Below are positions 35,166 to 45,788 of a DNA stretch of 64,000 bases, one piece after another. Source of the DNA: Umbelopsis ramanniana AG (taxonomy: Eukaryota > Mucoromycota > Umbelopsidomycetes > Umbelopsidales > Umbelopsidaceae); contig NW_026252122.1 in assembly GCF_025399195.1 (NCBI RefSeq), positions 62,001-126,000 of the forward strand, in the 5' to 3' direction. The position numbers and the translations under genes were made by a program. Within the stretch, counting starts at the first letter, position 1, and every line of letters starts with the position of its first letter. The notes under the pieces are model-generated. The model was given only the letters and a program-made list of their open reading frames with translations. It searched no databases and was not told the DNA's origin.

Positions 35166-35461
35166 GGTGGAATGAGATCGCGTATTAGCGCAGGCGGACA
35201 GTTGGCTTCGAGTCAATAAAATTTCTGAAGGATCTTTCACCTGACCTCCAGTGATTCATTATGCAGGTTGTCTATAACAATATCACTGCAAACATAACGA
35301 GACACAACGCACTATCCAATAGCTAAGCAGCACAGCCAAACGGTTTAATTCGCACATTTACAGCAAAATATATATATATGTAAAAAAAAAAAAATCAATC
35401 ACAAGTCTAGCCGTTTCCTTTGAACGAAAAAGGATAAAGTGAAAATCATAGGCTTTTACGA
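35166..35461. other. Intergenic
   Basis: 296 bp; contains a TA-repeat and A-run at about 35369-35395 on the side of the PC-esterase 3' end. Confidence 0.45.
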
Positions 35462-37088
35462 TCAAGAAGTAGTGGTGTCCTTGTAACAAACGGCGTTCCA
35501 AAGCAGTAGATTCTCAACACTAACAAGCTGACGATGGGCATAGTTATTGTTGGAGGCTTGTAGACATGTGTAGTCTGCAACGCCTAATTTTGCCACATCC
35601 CAAAACACGATATTGGGCAAGTCTTGCAATTCATCCTTGATCAATTCAGCAAACAGTTGACTGCGTCCAGCGCTCCAGCCAGTTCCTTGCAACACCGCAC
35701 CTGCGAATTGTCGAGGTGTTCGAATGACGATACGTTGCGTTGGATAAGCTTCCTTCAGCGCCTTGGCGAAAGGGATAAGGGCGTCTTTGAAAGCTTGTGG
35801 CTCAACATGAAGGGACGCAATATCAAGATTACCAAGTGAGAAGATCACCAGATCAGCTTGAGGTAGTTTTTCTGTCGATTCTGCAAAACGAGTAGTCCAA
35901 TCTGATCCAGTGATAGTGCCGGCTTGCAAGATATGTAATTGGGTATCAACTTGCCAAGAGCTGTTAAAGTGAACAGGGACTAGGGGATCTTGCATCCAGT
36001 TAAACGTGTCAAAGGCTTCTCCATCATCATTGCAAATGCATTCGCCTTTTTCTGCGTCGCACCATCTATCGGCTGTAGCAATAGATTTGAGGTTACGTCG
36101 AACATGACCGTCTCCCCATACATGAACGGTCTTCTTATCAAGGCAGCGGGTTCCCTGGCCAATGCTGGTATATTCCAGACGACACCAATCCGGCACAAAT
36201 AGATAATCATGTAAAGCATGATCTTCTTGGATTTCATCAAACATGCCATAAAAATCAAATGGATAGAGGGTTTGATATTTCGTCTTTTTGATCCATCTTC
36301 CGTTCAATGACTCGGGGTTCGCAGGATTACAGGTAGGTAACTTTGTAACGTTGAAATCGGGAGCGGTGACATGAACACGGTTTGAGGATTCAAAATTGAT
36401 GGGTTTATATGGATGGCGAGATGGTTGTAACCAAAAGTGAGATCGATGTTCGACCGTATGCTTGAGGTGGTATATATCAGGATGGGGGAAGTAAGCTGAT
36501 CCATAGTATAAATTATTAGCTCTGTAATGTTGCTTCAGCTCGATAGGATATCGGATGGTGGTGCTAATAGCGTAGGTAAGGATGCTGTCAGGGGGGCTGA
36601 GATTAGAAGATACAAAGTGAGGGGTCAAGGCAGGTGTTAGAGGTAACTAGAAATTGAATGGGCTTGGTTTAGTATTAAGACCGATGGGTGCGCGCCATGT
36701 CCCCCTCATTGCTTACCAAAACAACCACACAAACAGAATCCCCAGCAGATATATCGAGCTCTGGTAACGTCAGCGAGCCATCCCTAGCTACTATGAAAGA
36801 TTTGTACGATGCACCATCCCATACTGCCCTATCGTCTCGTCTAATCGCCAGTATGAGTGTCTGATGCATTATTATCATATACAGGCTGTTTATGGTCACT
36901 TACATGGAATCAAAGTTCACCCCATCGCAAGCAGATCGGAAGCTGATTTCGTCAGATGACAAGAGAGAGTTGGATTGATTCAAACTGGGAGGAGTGGTTG
37001 ACCGCTTAGATAAGAAATATATGGATAGAATTAGGGTGATGGAAATGAGAGCCAGAGCTCGCGTGAGCGATCCTCTGGCCGCCAACAT
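35462..37088 (-). CDS. PC-esterase/Cas1-like type II membrane protein
   Basis: Exons 36904-37088, 36717-36840 and 35462-36646 give 497 aa. An N-terminal signal anchor (ALALISITLILSIYFL) precedes a luminal domain. Blocks: CRLEYTSIGQGTRCLDKKTV, then VWGDGHVRRNLKSI. The last string lines up with block I of the PC-esterase/NXPE/Cas1 families, usually GDSxxR, but here the Ser position is Gly. ADLVIFSLGNLDIASLHVEP is the family's middle block. The C-terminus ends in ENLLLWNAVCYKD and shows no DxxH. Members acylate or de-acylate cell-surface glycans in the Golgi. The missing catalytic residues suggest a divergent or non-catalytic protein. Confidence 0.78.
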
Positions 37089-38145
37089 AGTACTTGTGGA
37101 TATCAGGGAGTAAAACGGGAACAAGCTCTGCTGCTCTATCGATCCACACCATTTTTTCCAAGACAGCACTAAAAGCTTATCTGTCAAGTCAGAGTCACGT
37201 GCACGAATCAAGAACCACCCAATTTTTAGGGCCATCCATTCGGCTGTGTGTAACATTACATTTTTTCACCTTCAGTCGAAGCGGATATTGCACGTTTTTT
37301 ATTGCAACCTTTGGGGAAATTTTACCCGCTGCAGCGACGGCATCCAAAGGTAAATCACAGTGGGGTAAAGTTGCAATATAATAGATAGATTGTAGTTGTA
37401 GCAAGAGAATGTCCAAGTTGCTGGCATTAAGGATATACTCTATAATCAATGTCCGAATGTATAGTGAACGAAATAAATATTCGACGGATGAACATAGCAC
37501 CGATTGAGGACCAAGATAAAATGAAGCAATACAGATGCGTTCACATCGTTGGATGGTCGTTGTCCAAACTTGTTATTGATTTGAATGAACACACCAGCAT
37601 GTAAGCGTCAATACAACAACACAACCTTTATAAGTATCAATTAAACCACTGGTAGATCAAAAGTATCGCTGCTGTTATTTTTCAGTATAATTTTGTTCTT
37701 TTATCATATCTATTTATTAGTACACGGGCATGCCTCAGGTTGATGATATCCCACTAATTTCATATCAACATCGCAAGCTTTCGTTTGGCAAAGATTTGGC
37801 TTAGGGTAGGTGCAGTGTAAAAATAGCAGGTAATAAAGAAGAGTTATGTGACCGCCAACCAAAGTGCTTTTAGTATGAATTTACCATAGATCGAGGGAGT
37901 CTCTTTCTTGACTGTACCCTTCAATGTCCTCTACCTTCTTTCTGCTGTATGGCTCATCAGCCATGGCTTCAAGCAAAGAGTGATTTCATGAGGCTGGGGA
38001 TGGGTTCAATGAAGCTGTGCAACAGCAATGATTTAAAAATAGGCAGGCTGGCGGGATTCAAAGTCCGAGTAGCAGGACTCAATATCAATTTGGTCAAGGT
38101 TTTCGCCTCTCTTTTTCATACTCTCTCCATCTTGTTATTAGGCAA
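37089..38145. other. Divergent intergenic region
   Basis: About 1.06 kb between the PC-esterase-like gene (-) and the repeat protein gene (+), so it carries two promoters. CACGTG occurs near 37196. No supported gene. Confidence 0.45.
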
Positions 38146-40849
38146 ATGAAGTTTGGCACGTCAAAGTTGCTCATCTCGGCAGCTGTTGCAATTGCCTTTC
38201 CCTCCTTGTCAAATGCTTCTCCCTTCTTTTCACATTTGAATGACGCATCTACTGACGACTTGTCTCAGAAATGCTCAGGTACTTTACCAGTTCCCGGTCT
38301 CATGTCCCCAGCCATTTATCCAACCACCGCCATTAACAACCTATCTTCCTCTAGATTTCCAAATCACGTCGCCTTCGTCCACTGCAGGTATATAGCACTA
38401 CGAATTTTATATGTCTATTACGCGTTGGAGAAAGCGATGGTTTTTTTTTAGGGTGTTTGTTTTCGATCCCTAATGCGCAGCTCCTTCGCTTCGCCACACT
38501 TGAGCCCGTTACGCTAACCGCCCGTCATTTATTATCTAGCCGTCGACTGGACACCGGGAAGCTTGCAAACGATCTCTTGGGAAGCACCCTCCTCCTATTC
38601 CTCTGTGTCCATTGCTCTCCTTGACTCTAATAACCAAACCATCTCGGACTTTGGAACTTATGGTAATGAAATTTTTTGCCAATCATAAATCCTGTGCACT
38701 CTGTCCCTTGCTAAAATTGGAAATCTAGATGCCTCTCAGGGTAATACAGGCCAGAAAGAAATTTCTCTTCAAGGTCATCCCAGTGGTCTTTATCACTTGA
38801 AGTTCACTGCCTTGAAAGCAGATGGCGAGTGTGAAATCGACTCCAATCCCATTCAAATCTCTGCTAGCAACAGTGCTCCCAGCACCAACGATTTGGACGA
38901 TATCTTCAGTAAATTAGATGGAAACCAGAATACAAACGATTCACCCACTACGCCTCCCTCCAACCAAGAGTTGGACGATATCTTCAACGACCTATACAAC
39001 CACGGCAACGACGAAGGTTGGCACGTCGATGAAGATGATATTGAAGACAACGACGTTCCTTCCACCGTCTCTGGTTGGCACTCAAATGAAGACGATGTCG
39101 AAGAGATTGATTTCTCTGGCTGGCACTCAAATGAGGACGATGTTGAAGAAAATGAAACACCTGCCTTCGGCCACAGTGACGCCATTACAGATCTTGTGAA
39201 TGACGTTGAAAACAGTGATCTCACCGGCTGGCACTCAAACGAAGACGATGTCGAAGAGAATGAACCCTCAGGCTGGCACTCAGACGATGCTGAAGAGAAT
39301 GGAACACCTACCTTCGGTCACAGCGACGCCATTTCAGATCTTGTCAATGATATTGAGAACAACGATGTCTCTGGATGGCACACCAACGAAGATGATGTTG
39401 AAAACGATACTAACAGCGGTGAACCTCAAACCTTTGAAGAATTGATTGAGGTAAGACATGGCAAGAAAAAATACTTTTTTTTTTTCCGCTTTTCGTGCAT
39501 AGACGCTTGCATCAACTTGAAGCTAATCAAATGCCGTTACCTCTTCATTATAGTCACTTGACCAGCCTTATGAGCAATACTTGGACAACAATAGCGCTAC
39601 TGAAAATCAACCTCTGACCACGCACAAGAATGATGCCGATGTTGGTGGTGACGACTGGACAACCGAAGATGATGACAACAGCGGTGACAGCGATATTTCT
39701 TCACAACTCGATGAAATCTTCAGCAAACTCGCCGGCAATGAGCAACCTACCACCGCCGACGACGTTCATACTGATCTTCACTGGAACTCTGAAGATGATA
39801 CATACTTTACTGACGAGTACAACGGCGTTCCCTCCGTTGAGGACACCAGTGACCATAGTGATGCTGGTTGGCATGAAGATGATGTCGAAACCCCCACCAC
39901 CGATATTCACAGCGACGATGATGCTCACTCCAAGTGGGTCGGCGATGGCACCGCCAATGCTGACCATAACGATGAAACTCCCAGCACATGGTTCACAGAA
40001 GATCACTCCGATGAGGTTCCTTCCACTGGCGAAAACGATGCTACTCCCAACAAGTGGTTCACTGATGTTCACAATGACGAAGTGGTCCCTCCTATCGTTG
40101 ACGATGTTCCCGGTGTCCACGCTGATGAAGTTGAAATTCCTAGTGCCGATGATGGTAACAGCAAGTGGTTTACTGATGTCCACAATGACGAAGTGGTCCC
40201 TCCTATCATTGATGACGTTCCCGGTATCCACGCTGATGAAGTTGAAATTCCTGGTGCCGATGCTGATAACAGCAAGTGGTTTACTGATGTCCACAATGAC
40301 GAAGTTGTTCCTCCTATCACGGATGACGTTCCTGGTGTCCACGCTGATGAAGTTGAAGTTCCTGGCTTCCATGCTGATGACGATAACAGCAAGTGGTTCA
40401 CCGACGATGTCCACAATGATGAAGTTCCTGGCTTCCATGCCGATGACGATAACAGCAAGTGGTTCACCGATGATGTCCACAACGATGAAGTTGAAGTTCC
40501 TGGTGCCGCTGACGATAACAGCAAGTGGTTCACTGATGCCCACAATGACGAAGTGGTCCCTCCTGTTGTCGATGATGTTCCTGGTATCCATGCCGACGAT
40601 ATTGAAGTTAACAACTGGTTCACCGATGTCCACAATGACGAAGTCGGTACTCCTGACACTGAAGTTCATGCTAATGATGATAGCAGCAAGTGGTTCACCG
40701 ATGTCCACAATGATGAAGTCGTTCCTCCTGTCACGGGTGAAATTCCTGGTGTTCATGCTGATGATGCCAAGTGGTTCACTGATGAACGTGTTGATGACGA
40801 AGTCCCACAAGCGCACGGTAACGATGCTGAGAGGTGGTTTTCAAACTAA
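38146..40849 (+). CDS. Secreted Kre9/Knh-like protein with long acidic Trp/His repeats
   Basis: Five exons (38146-38278, 38355-38387 of 33 nt, 38540-38662, 38729-39450, 39554-40849) give 768 aa. A signal peptide (about 1-24, ending SLSNA) is followed by a Kre9/Knh-type Ig-like domain: DFQITSPSSTAAVDWTPGSL, QTISWEAPSS, VSIALLDSNNQTI, and GLYHLKFTAL. The rest is acidic repeat sequence in two styles. Residues about 165-300 carry six copies of GWHSNEDDVEEN-like units; a seventh, shortened one follows the last intron. Residues about 480-768 carry ten units around KWFTDVHNDEVVPP. There is no C-terminal GPI signal (it ends ERWFSN). In yeast, Kre9/Knh1 act in beta-1,6-glucan assembly; the repeat part has no family known to me. 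Metal or wall binding is a guess from the Asp/Glu/His content. Confidence 0.85.
39016..39410 (+). repeat. Coding repeats of the GWHSNEDDVEE type
   Basis: Six units of roughly 10-12 codons at irregular spacing (GWHVDEDDIEDN, GWHSNEDDVEEI, GWHSNEDDVEEN twice, GWHSDDAEEN, GWHTNEDDVEN), with two interleaved copies of FGHSDAI(T/S)DLVND. Confidence 0.85.
39980..40846 (+). repeat. Coding tandem repeats of the KWFTDVHNDEV type
   Basis: About ten units, the full ones 37-39 codons: SKWFTDVHNDEVVPP, then a variable I/V-x-DDVPG, then HADEVE(I/V)PG. Middle units are shortened, and the last is degenerate. Neighbouring units are nearly identical in DNA, so recent duplication is likely. Confidence 0.88.
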
Positions 40850-41420
40850 GCATGTAACCCATCATAGAGCGCTCGTCACCGCATATCCTCACTAAACGGT
40901 TTCAGGTCCTTTCCCTTTTATAAAACGACGACATACCCATCATTGAACCTTTTGTATTTCTTGCTTACGGCAAGGTTTGACACATTCTGTTGTACTTTTC
41001 AACTCCCCCTCTGCTCTACCATATCTTTTTTCTTACAAAGAAAAAAAAAAGAAACCTATTTCTTCTCTTCTTTCTTAAGAATGCCCTATCACTTGTTTGA
41101 TTTTTGTATCAATAAATGTCTTGACAGGCTTTTGGCTCTGTTCAAAAAAAAAAAGGACGAAAATTCGGGTAGCTTTGATTTGGTCATTACAACGTATGAA
41201 GGTGGTACGGACGAAGTAGTGTCTGTCTGTAAAAGTGTTGATCTGGTTCGACCGTTGTGGCACAAACATGTCTACATCATCTTGGCAAGGCTCGAACCTG
41301 GCCCATGAAGTTGCGCTATATCCTCACATACTATCGAGGTATACCTGCCTGGCCCTCGCCTCTTTTTCCATTCGCCACCCCGATGTGTGTGCTACTTACA
41401 CCACACCACCACTGAATGGG

Positions 41421-41440
41421 GTGGAGTGGAGTGGAGTGGA
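41421..41440. repeat. (GTGGA)4 microsatellite
   Basis: Four perfect GTGGA units, in an intergenic stretch. Confidence 0.9.
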
Positions 41441-42893
41441 GAGCAAAGTGGCTGTGGCTGATCGTAGCGTACGGGTAGAACGCATTGCCGTTAACGGTTC
41501 GGCCTACGGATATCCCAATAAGGCGTGAACGGCGGTTTCGGGTTTGTAACCGAGTATGCGTTAGCGTGATGTGGTGTATATTTTTTTCTTTGTAAGACGT
41601 AAATGCTCGGCTCCAACCACTTTATACTCAAGCAATGCCAAATCAAACATCAACGACATTCAACTACGCAAAAGGGAATACCGCTATCTTTTGACCAGGG
41701 CCCCAGTCAATGAAAATCGTTTTTATGAAAAATGACTATGTCAATATGTCAAACGTCCATCCGTTTAGTAATTTGTGGCCGAACATCTTTGTTGAACAGT
41801 AGTAAAAATTTTCTTTGCTTTATTGATATTAAGTCGGCGACATGAATGGAGAGAGCGGTTGTTTTTTTTTTTTTTGACATCAGTGCGGAAATTTCTTCTG
41901 CTTACATCGTCTTGTCGTCGACTCTCGTCCGGCTCAGCCAAAAAAGTACAATGACTTCCCGTTTTCTTCGTTTCGCAAAATTGTACGACAGGCCATGGCA
42001 TGAGATCCCTGGTGAAGTCGGGTTCTTTCCATTTTAATGGTCAAGCGAATGGATGGAGTATGAAAATAAGGACAATCTTCTTCCGAATTATACACCTCTT
42101 TGCTGAGTCACGTACGCGAAATCGGCTGTCGCCCCTCAAGATTGCCAAGTTCAAGGAAACGTTGGTTGAGATATTGCCAAATGAAGTGGGCCTGCCTGCC
42201 CCTGACTCGGCTTAGGGTAAGCGAGGAGGCGGGCCACCAATCTCCTGGCCCTTGGAAATCCATTGCCATGCACACTGCAGGGACCGAGCATTTCATCGTA
42301 TTTCACAGACATCTTGTCTTTAGTCATGATAGATAAAAAGTAAATTGACGTCAGGTCAGTTCGTACGGTTTTTCCTCTTCAATAAAATAAAAGGCACGGC
42401 CATGCATGCATTTGGTTAAGTGCCTAGGTCATGTGAGAGCGACCTCAGGTAAAGAGAGTTATAGTGGTGGCGGTCCACGACTTTTAACTTTTCTGGCCCC
42501 TGCGCGCTCTCGAACGAAGCGGTGTGACAAGGTCATTCCGACATCTCATCTATCTCAGCCTTCCAAAAGCTAATGAGCACCGAGGCTCTTTTGCTGAGAC
42601 CCATGGAGTGCTTGACTCAAGCGACATGGATGAAAACGAACGAATAGCTATTGACCGCCACAAACATGAGTCCGTACACGTTTTTGATTGCCCAAAAGTT
42701 ATATGCAAGAATCGCCCATCAACAATGCAAAAAATACTGATTTGAGCCTCATTGCCGGAAATGAAAAAGAGCAACCGAAAGCAAAAAAAAAAAAAAAAAT
42801 TGGACATCAGCACACTTCCAAGGCCGTTGAGATGCCATGCCCCGCGTACAAAATTCTGATCAGTGTCCATCCCCATGCTCAAAAAAAAAAACC

Positions 42894-42900
42894 TATATAA
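42894..42900 (+). promoter_or_regulatory. TATA box of the DPBB protein gene
   Basis: TATATAA 44 bp upstream of the ATG at 42944, directly after an A-run. Confidence 0.6.
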
Positions 42901-42943
42901 CAAGCTCATCGGTCCTTCTTCCTTTTCATTCAGCACTCACACA

Positions 42944-43412
42944 ATGAACCGCATTGCTTTCCTTGCAGCTCTTTTGATCTTCACCATCATGGCTATTGCC
43001 GCACCGGTTCAAAAGCGTAGAACCACCTATTCTGGTCGTGGTACCTGGTTCACTCCTTCCGATCCTAAGCAAGGCGGCGACATGGGTGCTTGTGGTGGCC
43101 ATTTGGCAGATGATGCTATGATCATCGCTTTGGTAAGTTGAAATACAAGTAGCATGAATCGCTTGAGCCTTCTCCTAATTGACATTTGTACATCAGAACT
43201 TAAACCAGTACGGTAATCAAAACAAGAAGAGCAAGTACTGTGGCAAATATGTGACCATCACCGGTCCCCATGGCACTGCTAAAGCCAAGGTCGCCGATTG
43301 CTGTGCTTCATGTCCCAGCAAAGGCCAAATCGACATGACTCAGGCACTCTTTAACAAAGTCGTTGGAAAATCCTCCATTGGCGTAGGTACTGTCCACTGG
43401 TACTTTGACTAA
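42944..43412 (+). CDS. Secreted RlpA-like double-psi beta-barrel protein
   Basis: Exons 42944-43132 and 43197-43412 give 134 aa. A signal peptide (about 1-20) is followed by a pro-segment with Lys-Arg (PVQKR), a Kex2-type site. The mature domain begins with YSGRGTWFTPSDPKQGG, then GACGGHLADDAMIIALN, KYCGKYVTITGPHGTAKAKV, and ADCCASCPSKGQIDMTQALF, ending VHWYFD. This is the barwin/expansin-like double-psi barrel fold seen in small fungal secreted proteins, with the cysteine pairs and the D-(C)-C-x2-C...DMT/DLS motif. Such proteins bind cell-wall glycans or inhibit proteases; enzymatic activity is usually absent. A TATA box 44 bp upstream suggests strong or regulated expression. Confidence 0.92.
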
Positions 43413-44126
43413 GAAAGTGCTTGGATGGCTGTGCCATCCCTCACTGTGCACAACAGTCAATCTTTTAAGACGTCTCGGTTTTGCTGGCTCCTATCTCTCT
43501 GAGAGAGATTTTCAAACAAGACACGGTGCATTTGGCTTACTAGCTGGCTAATCTGGATAGTTCACCCACCCAAAAAAAAAAATTAAAAACATCTCAAGGA
43601 AAAAGATAAAGCTAGCCTCAATTTTTGCCGTTACTTGACTTGATCGTTCCATTCACTTCTATAACATATCGCCCTTGGTGTCCATTCCTTTTCCAAATGT
43701 AATATTATCTTATCCCCATTTTCTGTTCATACCATTTCACACAATACAGACCTCCTCTTTGCATCATTTGACATATTGTGGTAAACCGTACCTCGCGCGC
43801 AGAGGGATGGGTTTTCTGCTGTTTTTGGAGGATTGCCCCAATGATCCATACTACTGTTTCCAATCGCATGTGCCGATGAGTACCTTTTCAAGCAAATGTC
43901 ATGTCAATCGCATGCATCGCCCAAATTATTATTTGGTTACACATCAGCCTGTTTGAGTAGCGGGTGCTAATGATGACATATGGGTGTTGATGCCCCAGAC
44001 CAGGAACCTCATCGTCCTTTGAACAAGGTAGAGCGGTGCTATGCTGCGCTGTAACGATTTTTATTTTTCTATGTTTGTTAGATTACTACTTTTATTTTAA
44101 TGAGCCCTTAAATGTCTCTCCTCTAT
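43413..44126. other. Convergent intergenic region
   Basis: About 710 bp with two 3' flanks. A frame at 43675-43956 has no ATG start and no motif. No gene supported. Confidence 0.45.
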
Positions 44127-45639
44127 CTAAAAGCGACGCTTGCTGGAACGTCGGGCCATAGCAGCAGCTTGCTGTCGTTCACGAACAATGCGCTCCTTCT
44201 CCGTCTTCTGATATGAAGCAGTCTGTTCCTTAAAAGTTTGTACGAAACCCTTGCTGTTCTTCTGCAGCTCGGCTGCAGGCTTAACGAGCTGTGGAATATT
44301 GAGTGCACTTCGGACAGTTGGTGCCTTGAGCGCCAAAAACTGGCCCAAACTGAACATATTGTTGGTCACCCAGTATACGAAAACGGACTGCAATAGCAAA
44401 AAAAAAATTTTTTTTTTGTGAGTCAAAAATTTCATGGTAAGGAAAGTTCATATAGCACGGAGGACTTACACTGGGCATCCAAGCAGTGAATGGAATCATC
44501 AACACAGTCATACCACGGAAGAAATTCTTCATACCAGCAGCTTGTGGGTTGGCTGCTCCAGTCTCACTACCAGTTTCCAAGATGGCAAGCATACCAGCGG
44601 ATGAAAGCACGGGAAGAATGTAATAAGGGTCCTTGACGGACAAATCCGTGAACCAAGCTAAACCACCATCCAGGAATCCCGGAACAGGTAACTCAGCCAT
44701 AGCTCGGAGAGCCATGAAGAAAGAAATCATGACAGGAGCTTGAACAACAGGAAGCAAAAGTGACTTTGCAGGGTGACATCCATTATCTTTAAACAATTGT
44801 TGAGCTTGTTGTGAATATTTGGCAATGGCCATTTGGTCTCCTGCTTTCTTGGCCTCGCTGACGTTATTCATAATCCTTTGCAAATCCGGGTTGATATTGG
44901 ATACACGAGCATTGTTGCGTTGGACCTTAATGTTGAGTGGTATCATACAAACACGAATAGCCACAGTGGCAGCAGCAATAGCAGCCCACCAGGGAAGTCC
45001 CGTGCTGACATGAATAGCCTCCAATGCTGCCTCCAACGCGCCTACAGGTGTATAGTTGCACAGTCCCATAGCCTTAAAATCTCCAATCTGTGCTGCTGCT
45101 GCTGTAATCGCCTCGCTGGTAGGGGCGTTAGATACAACCTCGGCCACATTGGCGGTGACATCGGGAGAAGTGACAGGTGTGGCGGCGGACGAATCGATGG
45201 TAACAGGCGCGCTTGCAGTCTGTTCGGTAGGGGTGGTATAGAAGCGAATTGAGCTTTGATGGATCATGTGGACACCGAGTGCTGGAAGTACGGTACGCTT
45301 TGAGACGTTGCTCATATTGTCTCTTAACATCCATTGTTGTCTGCCGGTCATCAAAGTTGACATCTAATATGAGAGCTTTTTAGCCAAAAAAACAAACATC
45401 CACTTGGGTTCCGATATCATCCAGGTGACTGGAGACTTTGACCAAGGCTATAACTGCTTCATTGTAATTACCTGTCTGGCCCTGATAGGTGTAACCAGGT
45501 CAGAATGGAAAGGCATTCGACTGCTAGAGAAGAAGACGGTTTAGTGTTATGCAATTGGAAGCGTTCATTCCTCACATCAGCACTTCAGAATAGGTTCTTA
45601 CTTTTGGCGCAAAGCTGCGCGAGCGGTAGCAGCCAGCAT
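44127..45639 (-). CDS. OXA1: Mitochondrial inner membrane insertase Oxa1
   Basis: YidC/Oxa1 insertase that puts mitochondrially made proteins, including ATP synthase and oxidase subunits, into the inner membrane. Four exons: 45602-45639 (38 nt), 45472-45520 (49 nt), 44470-45363 and 44127-44387; 413 aa. The two tiny first exons encode a targeting sequence, MLAATARAALRQ, rich in Ala/Arg. The insertase core has ALEAIHVSTGLPWWAAI, IRVCMIPLNIKVQRNNAR, then a helical hairpin, SLLLPVVQAPVMISFFMALR, DPYYILPVLSSAGMLAI and VFVYWVTNNMFSLGQFLALK. The conserved Arg sits in IRVCMIPL. The basic C-terminal tail (KERIVRERQQ, MARRSSKRRF) fits ribosome binding. Without the upstream exons translation would begin at MSTLM (45363). 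Confidence 0.95.
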
Positions 45640-45788
45640 GTTGAGAATGGAATGGAAAGGTGCTGTGAATCTGGTCGAGGAAGTTGATGGTAGTTTTTTG
45701 AAATTTTGCCAGTCACATAAACCCAGGCACACTCGCCAGCCACCGGTTGTTGAGACAAGCGACTGTACAACTCCAATTCAATCAGAAA
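45640..45788. promoter_or_regulatory. Shared divergent promoter OXA1 / ATP11
   Basis: 149 bp separate the two start codons of two genes that both act in inner-membrane complex and ATP synthase biogenesis. No TATA box is obvious; a T-run is near 45694. Joint control is inferred from spacing and function. Confidence 0.6.

Larger units (their letters stand above)
40850..42943. other. Intergenic, no supported gene
   Basis: About 2.1 kb. A (GTGGA)4 run lies at 41421-41440, T/A homopolymers at about 41862-41875 and 42783-42799, and a CRE palindrome TGACGTCA at 42346-42353. A minus-strand string resembling a tRNA T-arm near 41288 does not fold as a tRNA. Confidence 0.45.

Noticed and set aside
38279-38387. 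Reading exon 1 of the repeat gene straight through to 38387
   Set aside because: It ends in phase 2 and cannot join the next exon in frame; excising 38279-38354 does.
39701-40816. 371-codon antisense open frame over the repeat gene
   Set aside because: It exists because repeated codons lack stops in the reverse frame; the sense frame has the signal peptide, splice sites and domain. The same holds for the long shifted plus-strand frame at 39630-40895 and the 196-codon antisense frame at 40069-40659.
41270-41360. tRNA-like B-box on the minus strand near 41288
   Set aside because: GGTTCGAGCC is present, but acceptor, D and anticodon arms cannot be paired with normal spacing, so it is at most a fragment.
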